Shown piece after piece: positions 1-10,527 of a DNA stretch of 64,000 nt. The DNA is taken from NCBI RefSeq assembly GCF_029931775.1, contig NC_079322.1, forward strand, positions 77,809,326 to 77,873,325, in the 5' to 3' direction. Both the position numbers and the translations under genes were made by a program. Positions within the stretch are counted from its first letter, which is position 1. Each line of letters starts with the position of its first letter. This stretch comes from Euleptes europaea. Lineage: Eukaryota; Chordata; Lepidosauria; Squamata; Sphaerodactylidae. The notes under the pieces are model-generated. The model did not search any database and was not told the DNA's origin. It was given only the letters and a program-made list of their open reading frames with translations.

Positions 1-62
1 ATCAAGGAAGCCAACTGCTGAATTAATCGTATTGCATTTTCCCTCCTTCCCCACCCCCAAAG

Positions 63-124
63 ATCATTCAGAGAGTGCAATCTCATCATGGGGAAGCAAG
101 GAAGAGGCAACAACTGGGCCTACG
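63..124 (+). CDS. TUBZ: TUBZ exon, first in window (GNNWAYG)
   Basis: A pyrimidine-rich acceptor precedes position 63 and a GTAAGA donor follows 124. It reads in frame into the tubulin motif GRGNNWAYG and ends in phase 1, matching the next exon. The preceding exons are outside the window. Confidence 0.75.
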
Positions 125-3100
125 GTAAGAGTCCACGAATTCTGAGCAAGCATAGCCACAGCCGCATCCGCATGGGCTGCCAGGGCAAATTGAGGCCCTG
201 CTTAGATCCGTGCCCGAGACCCTCTGGGTCCGTGCTTTGGTGGCAGCCACAGTTCAGCAAAATGAAATGGGAGCATGGGCAGATAGATGGGGTTTAGAAT
301 GGTGCCATTTGGCATCCATTGAGTTTGTAAGGTGTTCCTTCTTTAAGGGGAGGGGCTGTGGCTCAGTTTGTAGAGCATCTGCTTGGCATGCAGAAGGTCC
401 CAGGTTTAATCACCGGCATCTGATCTCTGGAGAGCCGCTGCCGGTCTGAGTAGACAATACTGACTTTGATGGACCAAGGGTTTGATTCAGTATAAAGCAG
501 CTTCATGTGTTCATGTGTTCAAAAGCTGTGTTGTTCGGGAGGTGCTGTGGCTCAGTGGTAGAGCATCCGCTTGGCATACAGAAGGTCCCAGGTTCAATCC
601 CCGGCACCTCCAGTTAAAGAATCTAGCAGTAGATTATGGGAAAGACCTCTGGCTGAGACCCTGGAGATCTTCTGTCTGTCAAAGTAGGTAACACTGATCT
701 TGACATACCAAGGGTCTGATTCAGTATAAGGCAGTTTGTGTATTTGGGAGGCTGTGGCTCAGTGGGAGAGGATCTGGTTGGCATGCAGAAGGTCCCAGGT
801 TCAATTCCTGGCATCTCCAGTTAAAAGGATAGGGTGGTAGATGATGTGAAAGACCTTTGCCTGAGACCCTGGAGAGCTGCTGCCAGTCTGAGTAGACAAT
901 ACTGACTGTGATGGACCAAGGGTCCAATTCAGTATAAGGCAGCTTCATGCGCTCATTGTAGTGGACACGTGGAAACACGGACACACAATTGGCACGAAGG
1001 GCTAAGAAGCTCCTTCGCATTTGTTCAAATCTTAAATTTTCCGAGATGTGCGGAACGCAGTGTAAACTTAGGGCCAGAGAACATTTGATCCTCACTTCTT
1101 GCTGGAGCAAATTCTGTGCTGTGTGGAGCAGAAGACATACTAGTGGACGAGTTGTGTTGAGCGAGGACTGGAGGTGCCTGCCATCGTCATAACTGGGCCT
1201 TCGTCTGCTTTGTGCTTTGCAGGGTATCACGGCATCCGTTCTGAAGGGGAGCAGAGCTTGTTCCACAGGACTATGGAGAGCCTGAGGAAAGAGGCAGAGC
1301 GCAGGGACTGCTATAGTGGGACGGTCCTATTTCACAGCCTCAGCGGGGGGACAGGAGCAGGTGAGTCATGCCAACGAGGCAGAAAATGGTGCTTATTTTT
1401 TTTTTTTTAGCCAAAGCACCCCTCTCTTAAGGGTTTCCTCCTAGCCGTTGTCACAAAGCTGCGCACCTTTTCAGCCAGATGGTTTCTCTTATTTATTCAA
1501 TTTTTGTAGTTGCCACTCACCCAAAGGGTTTCGCACGACTTGCAACATTTTCTCTTCTTTCCCTGGATCAACAGGTTCCAGACCCACTTCTCCCATTCCC
1601 TCAAGACATTTTTTCACACACTCCTATCCCTCTGTCTGCAGCTTGCCCAGAGCATCCCGTGGCTTTTGGGGTACCAGGGACCCCTGTTGCAGAATTTCTA
1701 GGCAGTTTATGGGACCGGTTGGGTTTCGGCACTGGCACAGGATTTGCACCCCTCGTCCCCATTGTGGCAGCCTTGCTGGCTTCTTGCCTTGCGCTCGACA
1801 GTCATCCCAAGTCCGGGAAGTAGCAGTCATCCTATGGCGGTTTGCTTAGAGAGCCAGTGTGGTGTAGTGGTTAAGAACGGTGGTTTGGAGCAGTGGAGTC
1901 TGATCTGGAGAACCAGGTTTGATTCCCCACTCCTCCACATGAGCAGCGGAGGCTAATCTGGTGAACCAGATTTGTTTCCCCGCTCCTTCACATGAAGCCA
2001 GCTGGGTGACCTTGGGGTAGTCACAGCTCTCTCAGCCTCACCTACCTCACAGGGTGTCTATTGTGGGGAGGGGAAAGGAAGGTGATTGTAAACCGGTTTA
2101 ATTCTTCCTGAAGTGGTAAGAGAAAGTCGGCATATAAAAAACAACTCTTGTTCTTCAGTGTCCACGCAGGAGCTAGAACTCGCCTTTTCCTGCAGCTGCT
2201 GCAGATTGTGGGAACCAATGTGTTACGCCCCCGCTCTTTTTGTAGAGCCATCTATCCTGGGGATGGGGGTGGGGTCAGACAAGACTGATAACTTTGCCAT
2301 GGGCTTTTCTCCCATAGGCCTTAGTTCCCGCTTGTGTGAAGCCATCCGGGATGAGTACCCACTGGGCCACATCCTGGCTGTCTCCGTGGCCCCTCACCAA
2401 GCCGGCGAGAGTCCTCTCCAGCACTACAACTCTTTGCTGTGCCTTTCCTGGCTCCAGAGGTGAATAAAGAGAGGATGGTTCTTCTAAGAGTGAATGTTTT
2501 GGGAGCCAGAGCAATATAGTGGCGCAATTGGGTGACCTTGGGCCAGTCACTCTCTTGCTGTCTAACCTACCTCACAGGGTTGTTGGGAAGGTAAAAGTCT
2601 CGTGCTGCTCAGGGAAGGGCCTTTTTGGTGATGGCCCCACAGTTATGCTCAGCAGGAAGCCCCGCCTTTTTTCCTGCCTTCCTCCAGCACCTGATTGCAC
2701 AGCTTTAGGCAGCAGGGAACCACTCCCTCCCCCCTTTGGGGGCTTTTTAAATGAACACTTAAGATATTTTTTCTGTTCTTTAGTGCCTTGATTGCTTATT
2801 TAATTGTTTGGCGCACTGCCTGGACCATAGAAAAAGGGCTTGTAGAAAACAAGTCAGGCCATTCCAGCAGTAAATGCAACTGGCTGCTTTTGCACCTGCC
2901 CAGGTACACAGATGGCATCCTCCTGTTCTGCAACGACGAAGTGCTAAAGCGTGCGGCATCCCTGCAGGGGAAGGACCCCCCCGAAGGCGGACAGCAGGTC
3001 TCCCTCTCCACCATGAACACGTATATCGTTTCCTGCCTCGCGGGGCTTCTCTACCCGCTCAAGATTTTCACGACGCAAAGGTGAGTCAGAGGCTAGGATA

Positions 3101-6100
3101 GAGTCCTTCCGTGGCCCTCTGCCACGGCCTATAATTAACAGCTATTTTCAGTGCAGATTGGGATGCCCAGACAGCCCTGGAAAAGGGCCGGGCCCACTCC
3201 AGCCACTACACACCCCTTACTGATAGAGGGCTGAAGAGCCAGGAGGGGAGACAGGAGGCCCCATCATGGGAGCAGGGGGGCAGCAGCCTCAGCACAGCCA
3301 GTGTGGTATAGTAGAGTGGCAGACTGAGAGCCAGCGTGGTATGGTGGTTAAGAGCGTGGTTTTGCGCGGTGGACTCTGATCTGGAGAACCGGGTTTGATT
3401 CCTCACTCCTCCACATGAAGCCAGCTGGGTGACCTTGGGCCAGTCACAGTTCTCTTAGGGTTAAAGTTGGGCCCTGGGAGTTGAAAAGTTGAGAACCGCT
3501 GGTAGAAAGCACCTTCTCTTTTATATGCCTGTCGCTTTTGCAGTGGGATTAGCCTGGGCATGGAGCCCTGGGAGCTCCTGAGAGCCACCTGCCCTGTGCC
3601 AGCCCTGAAATTCCTGCACACAGCTCAAGCCAGCACGAGGTAGGCACAAAAACTGACCCACGAGAGCTCCCATAGTCCTTTGGCCTCAGGGTTCCAGCCC
3701 GTGGAGCAATCCCAGCATCTCCTGAGCTGGAGTCATTAGCTGCATTAAGATGTTGCGATAAACTGTGGCTGGTGCAATGAACAATAACGAGAGCCAGTGT
3801 TGTGTAGTGTAAAGTGTTGGCCTACAATCTGGGAGACCCAGATTCAAATCTCCACTCTGCCATGGAAGCTGGCTAGGTGACCATGGGCCTGTCACACATG
3901 CTCAGCCTAACCTACCTCGCAGGGTTGTTGTGAGGCCTGGAGACCGAGCCCTGTGAGGAAAGGCTGAGGGAGTTGGGAATGTTGAGTCTGGAGGAGGTGG
4001 AGGGGGGGACATGATTGCTCTCGAAGTATTTGAAAGGTTGTCACTTAGAGGAGGGCAGGGAGCTGTTCCTGTTGGCAGCAGAGGACAGGACTCGCAATAA
4101 TGGGTTTAAATTGCAGGCGGAGAGGTACGTGCTGGATATTAGGAAAATGTTTTCTACAGTAAGAGTTTGACAGTGGAATCAGCTGCCTAGGGAGGTGGTG
4201 AACTCCCCCTCATTGGCGGTCTTTAAGCAGAGGCTGGACAAGCACTCTTCAGGGATGCTCTAGGCATTAAGCAGGGGGTTGGACTAGATGGCCTTTGAGG
4301 CCCTTCCAACTCTATGATTCTATTCTGTGGTCCAGAGCAAAGAAAGAAAACACACACATGTATATTGGCCATGAAAGCTTTGTGCTGAGTGAAAAGGGGG
4401 CTAGCCAGTGCCAAGAACCAGAACGAGGGGAACTGACGTAGGTCAGATGTGAGTCAAAAGGGCTCTGGGTGAGCTGGAGCCCCTCTCCAGAGACTTTGGG
4501 TGACCTGACCTTGCAGGATACAGTGGGCGGCTCTGCCCTTCCTCCAGGGAGAGAGGAGGATAAAGGGAAAGCCATCAGGCTATGGTTCCCGAGAGAGAGG
4601 TAGGTCTCGGAGAAGCGAGAAAAAGAGAGCTGGCATTGACCTCGGCTGTGCATTGAGCATATTTTTTGTGCCAATTAACGAGATACTGGCCAAGGAGGGA
4701 AGAGATGCACCAGAGATGTCTGAGAGAGGAGCTAGGAAATGTCAGCATGCCAGATAGCTAGCCATGAAGAACAGTGTCTTTCCTGTGAGTTCAAAAAAGT
4801 TTTGGCCCATTAGCAGAAACTCATAGATTTCTGAGATGAATCTATACCCTTGTGATTAACTGCAAAAGGGTTGCGGTGTTAAGCAAAGGGCTGCCCTGCT
4901 TTGGTCCAAAGGGTGGATTCTTTCTGGATGATTCCCCCAGATTTCTCTTGTGCGGCATCCCTGTGTTGTTGTTTTTGCAGAAGCTTTTTCAAAAACCAGA
5001 TCTAGCTACTCACCCAGTCACAAGATGGAGGGGTCAGGATTCTGCTCCCTGGCCAGTCACAATGGATTGGATCCCACGGACCTGTTCCGCCAGTGGGGAC
5101 GCTTCTCTCCAGAGGAAGCAGCCTTCCCCCAGCCCAAGATGCCCTTCCAAGCATCAACAGAAGGCTCCTTCCACTGTAGGAAAGTGCCTTCTCCAGAAAC
5201 CAGTCCAATATCCACTGGCCTGGGAAGAAATGAGAAGTCCGACTAAGGGGGCCCTCTTGATGGGGACCTCCCGATGCCGGAAGGGCACCACTTCCTGCTA
5301 AACATAAGAAAAGCCCTGCTGGATCAGACCCAGGCCCATCAAGTCCAGCAGTCTGTTCACACAGTGGCCAACCAGGTGCGTCCAGGAAGCCCACAAGCAA
5401 AACGACTGCAGCAGCAACATCCTGCCTGTGTTCCACAACAACTAATATAATAGGCATGCTCCTCTGATCCTGGAGAGAATAGGTATGCATAATGATTAGT
5501 ATCCATTTTGACTAGTAGCCACGGATAGCCCTCTCCTCCATGAACATGTCCACTCCCCTCTTCAAGCCTTCCAAGTTGGCAGCCATCACCACATCCTGGG
5601 GCAGGGAGTTCCACAGATAAACTGAAGGTTGTTGTTCATTGGAGACAATACTTTTGGGGTGACTGAGGTTTGTTTTGAATTCCCCAGGGGCACCGTCTTT
5701 TGGGACAGCCTGGCATCTTCTGTGACACAGTCAATTCCTCGTGAGTCTCTCCATGGGCGCCCTGTATCCTTTCAGCTGCAGCCAGCACCTCGTCTCTTCT
5801 GTGGGGAGAGTAAATGAGCTGCCCACCTCTGGCTCTTTACCCTATAGGGTCAGGAAGTGTCCTGCATTGCAGGCTCGAGTGCAGAAATAATGGTGGATAG
5901 ATACCCCGTGAGGTCGCAGGTGTTTCTGCTCCCCAAAATTTTGGAACCAGGTAGAACTTGGAGGCATCCTGAAATGGAATTCAAACTCTCAAGAAAGCAG
6001 AGGCATGAGGAAGGAAACTAAAAAGGAGAATGTACATGATGCTCCGAAGAATTCAGTGCATAATCGTGTTAATAATAACTGTTCCAAAAAGAGAAAATCC

Positions 6101-9100
6101 CATACAAGCCAGGGACAATATTTGCTTATTAAAACATTCCCCACCTTTTCTCGTGGTTCAAGGCAGCTTACAATAATAGTTAAAAACATTTTCAGTTAAG
6201 ACCAAAAAATAAAATGGCAAGCCCAAAATCCTTCCCCACCCTTGATGCCTGCCATTCAAATCCCTTCAAAAGCATTGGCAGTCAGGCCTTGCAGCGCCTC
6301 CTGACAATCTCTGAGGAGGCCCCTCCCTCACCTCTTCAGGGCACCCGTTCCACAGAGCCGGGGCCACGATAGAAAAGGCCCAGTCTCTGGTCGATGCCAG
6401 ACGAGCCCACCCTAAGTGGTGGTATAGACGACAGATGGCTGCCTGATGACCGTAGTTATAGAGTTGGAAGAGACCACCAAGGTCACAGAATCATAAGAGT
6501 TGGAAGGGACCACCAGGGTCATCTAGTCCAACCCACTGCACAATGCAGGAAATTCACAACTACCTCCCCCCCACCACACCCCCAGTGACCCCTTACCTCC
6601 ATGCCCAGAAGATGGCCAAGATGCCTTCCCTCTCATCATCTGCTTAAGGTCATAGAATCAGCATTGCTGACAGATGGCCATCTAACCTCTTCTTAAAAAC
6701 CTCCAGGGAAGGAGAGCTCACCACCTCCCGAGGAAGCCTGTTCCACCGAGGAACCACTGTAACTGTTATAAAATTCTTCCTAATGTCTAGACGAAAACTC
6801 TAGTCCAACCCCCTGCACAATGCAGGAAATTCACAACTACTAGTTGGCATATGGGAACAAGCAGGAGGAGACAGGGCCTCAAAATTGGCACGGGAAGAGA
6901 ATCCGCTGCTTCCAGGCTTGCAGCTCTACCCACAGCAGCTCTATGCCACATCAGGTCCCCCTGAACCCCCTCTTTGTTTTCTGCAGCCCTGGCTCCTCTA
7001 GCCTAGGGCCTTTCAGGGGTGAGGAGCTCTTGGGCTGGGACCGGAGGGCTTTCTCTCACCGATCGGCTGCCTTGGTCCTTAGCGGTTTGCCAGCAGCCCC
7101 GCAGCTCAGCGCTTCTGGCCGTGGCTCGCGGCCCCCAGGAGGACTCTTTCCTCGTCGGCCGCACATCGGTTCTGAGGAAGCTGAAGAAGGCCTACTGCTG
7201 CGTGCCCTGGAATCCCTTCCCCGCCAATTACTGGACAGGTCAGTTGAGCAAGCCTGGCTTCTTCTTTACAGGATCATAGAATCACAGTTGGAAGGTACCA
7301 CCAGGGTCATCTAGTCCAACCCCCAGCACGATGCAGGAAATTCCAAACTACCTCCCCCGCACACCCCCAGGTGACCCCTACTCCATGCCCAGAAGATGGC
7401 CAAGATGCCCTCCCTCTCATCATCTGCCTAAGGTCATAGAATCAGCATTGCTGACAGATGGACATCTAGCCTCTGCTTAAAAACATCTAGGGAAGGAGAG
7501 CTTACCACCTCCCCAGGAAGCCTGTTCCACTGAGGAACCGCTCTAACTGTTACAAAGTTCTTCCTAAGGTCTAGATGGAAATTCTTTTGATTTAATTTCA
7601 ACCCATTGGTTCTGGTCCGACCTTCTGGGGCAACAGAAAACAACTCGGCACCATCCTCTGTATGACAGCCCTTCAAGTACTTGAACATGGTTATCATATC
7701 CCCTCTCAGTCTTCTCCTCTCCAGGCTAAACACACCCAGCTCCTTCAACCTTTCCTCATAGGACTTGGTCACCAGACCAAAGCAGGATATAGACTCCCTG
7801 AAGTACCCCGTGCTCTGCATGCAGAGTTCGTTACTGTACCCTCTTTGCTCTCGAGCATCTTTTTTCGACATCTGCTTTCTGCTCACCTGCCTCTCTGAAT
7901 GTTCTTTTCTCTGTGCTGAACACACCCTCTTCCTTTTCTCCATTTCATACGGTTTGCCTTCAGTTTGCTTCGATATTTGGGTAACTTGTCAGCGTCCCTC
8001 CTGAATATGTCATGCCCAGAACTAGTATTTAAAAATGACTAGATCTGAATCCAGTAGATGCCTGAGGGAGCGTGGACTCTCGAAAGCTCAGGCCCTGAAA
8101 AGCTTGTTGGTCTCTGAGGTGTTCCTGGACTGGAGCTGCTCTACTGCAGACCAACACGGCTACACCCTCTGATCCTGTTTAAAAACCAAAACCTGGGAAA
8201 CGATGTTTCAATCCGATGAGCAAATTGGAAACTGAACCTGTTCCCTTTTGTTTCCTTTACAGAAGGGGCAGGGGTCCCCAACCTGTAGAGATTAAAATAA
8301 CATTGTTTCCGCATCAGCTACCATTACAGTATTGGTTTTATTCCATCTCACTGCTCTTTCCCATTTATTTATTTTAATTACTCCTCTTGTCCTCTGCACT
8401 TGGGTTTCCCCTGTTTATGTGGCTCCAGCGTTGTGTAGTGGTTAAGAACGGTGGTTTGGAGCAGTGGAGTCTGATCTGGTGAACCGGGTTTGATTCCCCA
8501 CTCCTCCACGTGAGCGGCAGAGGCTAATCTGGTGAACTGGATTTGTTTCCCCACTCCTCCACATGAAGCCAACTGGGTGACCTTGGGCTAGTCACAGCTC
8601 TCCTAGAGCTCTCTCAGCTCCACCTACCTCACAGAGTGTCTGTTGTAGGGAGGGGAAGGGAAGGTGGTTGTAAGCTGGTTTGATTCTTCCTTAAGTGGTA
8701 GAGAAAGTCAGCATATAAAAACCAGCTCTTCTTCAGACACTGCATACACCAACCGTTTTCCTCTCCCTCTTTTTATCCAGCCAACAACCCTGTGAGGCAG
8801 GTTAGGCTGACGGACAGAAGGGGGGTGAGTGGGCCATAGTCACCCAGTGAGCTTAATGGCCAAGGAAAGATTTGAACCCAGGTCAACTAGCTCCATCCGC
8901 TACCCTTCCACACACCCTGCCTGTTCATTTTCCTGTTCCTCCCTCCTGCAGACCCGGTCAGCCTCTTGCCTCTGGGCCACAACAGCCATGCCTTGACCAT
9001 CTGCGCCAACCACAGCTGCTCGGCAGATCTCCTGCGGCGGGTGGAGCAGCAGGCCCGGCTGATGTACGAAAGCAAGGCCTTCCTGCACTGGTACTGGAGG

Positions 9101-9184
9101 CACGGCTGCGAGGAAGGGGACTTCGAGCAGGGCTTCGAGACGCTCCTCTCCGCCGTGGAGAGTTACGGCCGCCTCGGAGACTGA
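63..9184 (+). CDS. TUBZ: Zeta-tubulin-like gene, 3' part (eight exons)
   Basis: Tubulin-superfamily GTPase. The zeta member belongs with delta and epsilon to the centriole/basal-body tubulins and was reported at the basal foot of multiciliated cells. Seen: spliced exons give the conserved GNNWAYG stretch, the tubulin signature SLSGGTGAGL across an exon junction, the APHQAGESPLQHYNS block, and a C-terminal helix pair ending in a short tail. Identity is by elimination: recalled delta and epsilon tubulins differ clearly through these blocks, and the protein is too divergent for alpha, beta or gamma. Exons are 63-124, 1223-1360, 2318-2459, 2904-3080, 3544-3639, 5688-5740, 7083-7238 (or from 7017) and 8952-9184; all junction phases agree. 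About 350 residues are visible, so roughly the first 100 lie left of the window. It converges on KIF9. Zeta-tubulin is known to be lost in placental mammals. Confidence 0.82.
347..521 (+). mobile_element. tRNA-Ala-derived SINE
   Basis: The head resembles tRNA-Ala: GGCTCAG..GTAGAGCATCTG-type A box and GGTTTAATC B-box variant. The family tail TGATGGACCAAGGG..TTCAGTATAA follows. First of three head-to-tail copies. Confidence 0.8.
538..742 (+). mobile_element. tRNA-Ala-derived SINE
   Basis: A box TGGCTCAGTGG and B box GGTTCAATCCCC are well kept and followed by the same tail. Second tandem copy. It is not a tRNA gene because the body runs on into SINE sequence and the anticodon arm is poor. Confidence 0.82.
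745..957 (+). mobile_element. tRNA-Ala-derived SINE
   Basis: Third tandem copy with A and B boxes and the tail ending in TAAGGCAGCTTCATG. Confidence 0.82.
1223..1360 (+). CDS. TUBZ: TUBZ exon with start of tubulin signature
   Basis: Acceptor ..TTTGCAG and donor GTGAGT. It completes the split Gly codon and encodes YHGIRSEGEQSLF through HSLSGGTGAG, the glycine-rich nucleotide-binding loop of tubulins. It ends in phase 1. Confidence 0.85.
1851..2157 (+). mobile_element. CORE-type SINE, full length
   Basis: Head GAGCCAGTGTGGTGTAGTGG with tRNA-like B box GGTTTGATTCCCC, a MIR-like core (GCTGGGTGACCTTGGG) and the tail CATATAAAAAACAACTCTTG. It is about 305 bp and is the commonest repeat in the window. 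Confidence 0.85.
2318..2459 (+). CDS. TUBZ: TUBZ exon (core GTPase domain)
   Basis: Acceptor CCCATAG and donor GTGAAT. It encodes LSSRLCEAIRDEYP, then VAPHQAGESPLQHYNS, the segment equivalent to the alpha/beta block around VVEPYN. It ends in phase 2. Confidence 0.88.
2904..3080 (+). CDS. TUBZ: TUBZ exon (middle domain)
   Basis: Acceptor CTGCCCAG and donor GTGAGT. It begins by completing an Arg codon, then YTDGILLFCNDEVLKRA, which corresponds to the helix after the nucleotide pocket that carries the conserved N-D pair. It ends in phase 2 after TTQ. Confidence 0.85.
3328..3459 (+). mobile_element. CORE-type SINE, 5' fragment
   Basis: Carries head and B box and stops within the MIR-like core (GACCTTGGGCCAGTCAC). 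Confidence 0.75.
3544..3639 (+). CDS. TUBZ: TUBZ exon (intermediate domain)
   Basis: Acceptor TTTTGCAG and donor GTAGGC. It encodes GISLGMEPWELLR and ALKFLHTAQAST, the equivalent of the PFP..HFF stretch of other tubulins. It ends in phase 2 and joins cleanly to the exon at 5688. Confidence 0.8.
3790..3932 (+). mobile_element. MIR-like SINE fragment
   Basis: GAGCCAGTGTTGTGTAGTG head, B box AGATTCAAATCTCC, core TGACCATGGGCCTGTCAC and the CTACCTCGCAGGGTTGTTGTGAGG block typical of MIR relatives. Confidence 0.7.
3935..4323 (+). mobile_element. CR1 LINE 3' end
   Basis: Degenerate ORF2 C-terminal coding (CR1 block with QWNQLPREV-like sequence), then the TTGGACTAGATGG..CCAACTCTATGATTCTA 3' end typical of CR1. 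Confidence 0.8.
4842..5300 (+). other. TUBZ intron segment with unassigned open frame
   Basis: An open stretch of 98 codons ending near 5246 has splice-like edges but no recognisable domain. Joining the exons on either side directly (3639 to 5688) gives a better tubulin sequence, so it is treated as intron. Confidence 0.4.
5300..5617 (-). mobile_element. CR1 LINE 3' end
   Basis: The - strand reads the end of CR1 ORF2, then ..GGGCTTTTCTTATGTT. This subfamily has the LMGLGLIQQG-type 3' region and lies in the TUBZ intron. Confidence 0.75.
5688..5740 (+). CDS. TUBZ: TUBZ short exon
   Basis: 53-nt exon with acceptor TTCCCCAG and donor GTGAGT. It encodes GTVFWDSLASSVTQSIP in frame after AST-R, matching the TxxxW..L helix region of tubulins. 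It begins after phase 2 and ends in phase 1. Confidence 0.72.
6125..6440 (-). mobile_element. LINE 3' end, family uncertain (L2/CR1-like)
   Basis: The - strand carries a degenerate non-LTR ORF2 end and an A+T-rich tail. Family assignment is tentative. Confidence 0.45.
6441..6843 (-). mobile_element. CR1 LINE 3' ends (two fragments)
   Basis: The - strand reads GTTGTGAATTTCCTGCATTG, then GGTTGGACTAGATGACCCTG and the CCAACTCTATGA ending. The sequence is duplicated near 6800-6843. Confidence 0.72.
7083..7238 (+). CDS. TUBZ: TUBZ exon (start uncertain, 7083 or 7017)
   Basis: Donor GTCAGT after 7238. It encodes SSALLAVARGPQEDSFLVG, the counterpart of the ..ARG block before the C-terminal domain, then VPWNPFPANYW. 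Two acceptors keep the frame: ..GGTCCTTAG before 7083 and ..CCTTTCAG before 7017. The second adds 22 residues without clear homology, so the shorter exon is preferred. Confidence 0.75.
7268..7935 (-). mobile_element. CR1 LINE with ORF2 C-terminus
   Basis: The - strand encodes the CR1 ORF2 C-terminal region ([19 protein letters not shown], then VPQWNRLPGEVV) and ends with the CR1 3' tail at 7268. Part of the frame remains open (7434-7943). Confidence 0.85.
8040..8175 (+). mobile_element. Penelope-type terminal-repeat fragment (hammerhead-like)
   Basis: CTCGAAAGCTCAGGCCCTGAAAA followed by TTGTTGGTCTCTGAGGTG and CAGACCAACACGGCTAC. The GAAAGCTC..CACGGCTAC layout matches other repeats here that hold a hammerhead core; this copy's core is degenerate. 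Confidence 0.5.
8423..8734 (+). mobile_element. CORE-type SINE, full length
   Basis: Same family as 1851-2157, complete from the GTAGTGGTTAAGA head to the ATATAAAAACCAGCTCTTC tail. Confidence 0.85.
8738..8885 (-). mobile_element. MIR-like SINE fragment
   Basis: The - strand shows the core around CACTGGGTGACTATGG and the CCTCACAGGGTTGTTGG block. It ends 65 bp before the last TUBZ exon. Confidence 0.65.
8952..9184 (+). CDS. TUBZ: TUBZ last coding exon
   Basis: Acceptor TCCTGCAG and stop TGA at 9182-9184. It encodes PLGHNSHALTICANHSC, then LYESKAFLHWYW-like helices (MYESKAFLHWYWRHG) and the acidic ending EEGDFEQGFETL. This is the tubulin C-terminal domain with a short tail and no long acidic extension. 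Confidence 0.88.
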
Positions 9185-10050
9185 CCCGGACACTGCTGAA
9201 GGCCAGCCCTGTGGCATTTAACCAACGTGCAGCCTTGGCTAGGAACTACGGTTGAGGGAGGAGTGTTTCGCGCTTGCGTACAGACCAGCAGGGCAGAGAA
9301 ACGGCCAAAAGGAGTCGGCTTCAGGCAGCCGCTGCTCAGAGCCTAGGAAAGCAAACAGGAGCTGGCCAAACACTTGGTCCCGCGCCCATTTTCCTGAGGA
9401 ACAACAAAAAAGGGGGTATTCTTCAACGGGGTTCCTTCCAGAACTGTTCCCATGGAGGGAAACATTTCGCTGGAGGAGAGCAACAGTTGAGGGGTTGCCG
9501 GCTTCTTTCCCCCTCCCTGCTAAATACGCCCCTCCACGGGGCATCCGTCCATTCGGCAACCTCAGAGGCAAAAGGCAAGTGGACAGATGGGATTTAGCAA
9601 CTGGACTTCTGAGGGGGGGCACTGGACCTTGTCTTGTTGCTGACCAAACCCTTGGAGTGCCTTCTGTAAAGGTCGTCCAGCTCAAAGGCATGCCTGATGG
9701 CTCTGCTGACCCCTCGGTGTCCTTGATGGAAGAACCAAGAGAGCAGCCCAGGGGCTGCTGTAACCTTAACAACAACAGCTGGGTAAAAGGATTTTAAGAG
9801 AGGCAACTTCTCTACAGTGGCAGACATCTCCCGGGCACGCCAGTGCCTGGGAGCCAGGGGCACTCTGAGGCCAGGCGCTGGCGCTTCGAACCAAGAGGCG
9901 GGTACTGGCCCTCCTGCCCTGGAAACAACCAGAAATGCTGTCCAGACATCCTTCCGTTCCCTCCATTCAGCCGCGGCTAGAACAGTTGTCAGGGATCCTG
10001 TTACCGCTCCGTTCAAAGGCTCGCCCCTGCTTTGGTCACCTTTTCTTGCA
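9185..10050 (+). other. TUBZ downstream / 3' UTR region
   Basis: No gene was recognised. No AATAAA or ATTAAA was found on the + strand between the stop and the foldback unit, so the transcript end could not be placed. Confidence 0.4.
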
Positions 10051-10527
10051 ATACAAAACAATTGCCCACCCGTTGAATAGAAATACCCAAAAAAATGCAC
10101 CGCTCTGGCTATTTTAACAACCAAATTCTATTTACCAAAATACATTTTCAAACAAAGCACCAGCATTAACAACACAACAGAATACAACAGGCGCCGATAA
10201 GGCACAGGTCATACAGTTCTTAAAGCTGAACACACCCCAACACAGCTTTACTACCTTGTTTTCTAGAAGTTAGAAATTTTGGACTCAAGGTTGCTGTATT
10301 TTGCAGGTGAGTATCCAGGCTTCTGCTTGTTTGAAAAGTCACTACTTGGTACTAGACATTCCTTTGTCTTCCTTTATATGTTGTTGGGGTGTATTCAGCT
10401 TTAAGAGCTGTATGAACTGTGCCTTATCGGCGCCTGTTGTATTCTTAATGTTGGTGCTTTGTTTAAAAATGTATATTGGTGAATAGAATTTGGTTGTTAA
10501 AATAGCCAGAGTGTTGCATTTTTTTGT
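10051..10527. repeat. Foldback unit with 14-bp flanking direct repeats
   Basis: Two inverted arms (about 10089-10242 and 10382-10527) are about 90% alike over roughly 146 bp, with a loop of about 139 bp. The unit is bracketed by CACCTTTTCTTGCA at 10037-10050 and 10529-10542, which looks like a target-site duplication. No coding potential was seen. It lies between the convergent TUBZ and KIF9 3' ends. The family was not recognised. Confidence 0.7.

Noticed and set aside
538-613. Possible tRNA-Ala gene
   Set aside because: Pol III boxes are good but the acceptor stem does not close well and the sequence continues into the SINE tail.
4950-5246. Extra TUBZ exon
   Set aside because: Direct splicing of 3639 to 5688 keeps phase and gives a better tubulin sequence; including this frame ends in a stop before the next exon.
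7434-7943. 169-codon gene on the - strand
   Set aside because: It is the CR1 ORF2 C-terminal region, repeated many times in this window.
63-9184. Delta- or epsilon-tubulin identity
   Set aside because: Blocks around the signature and the C-terminal domain differ from both as recalled, for example AVARGPQEDSF and YESKAFLHWYW.
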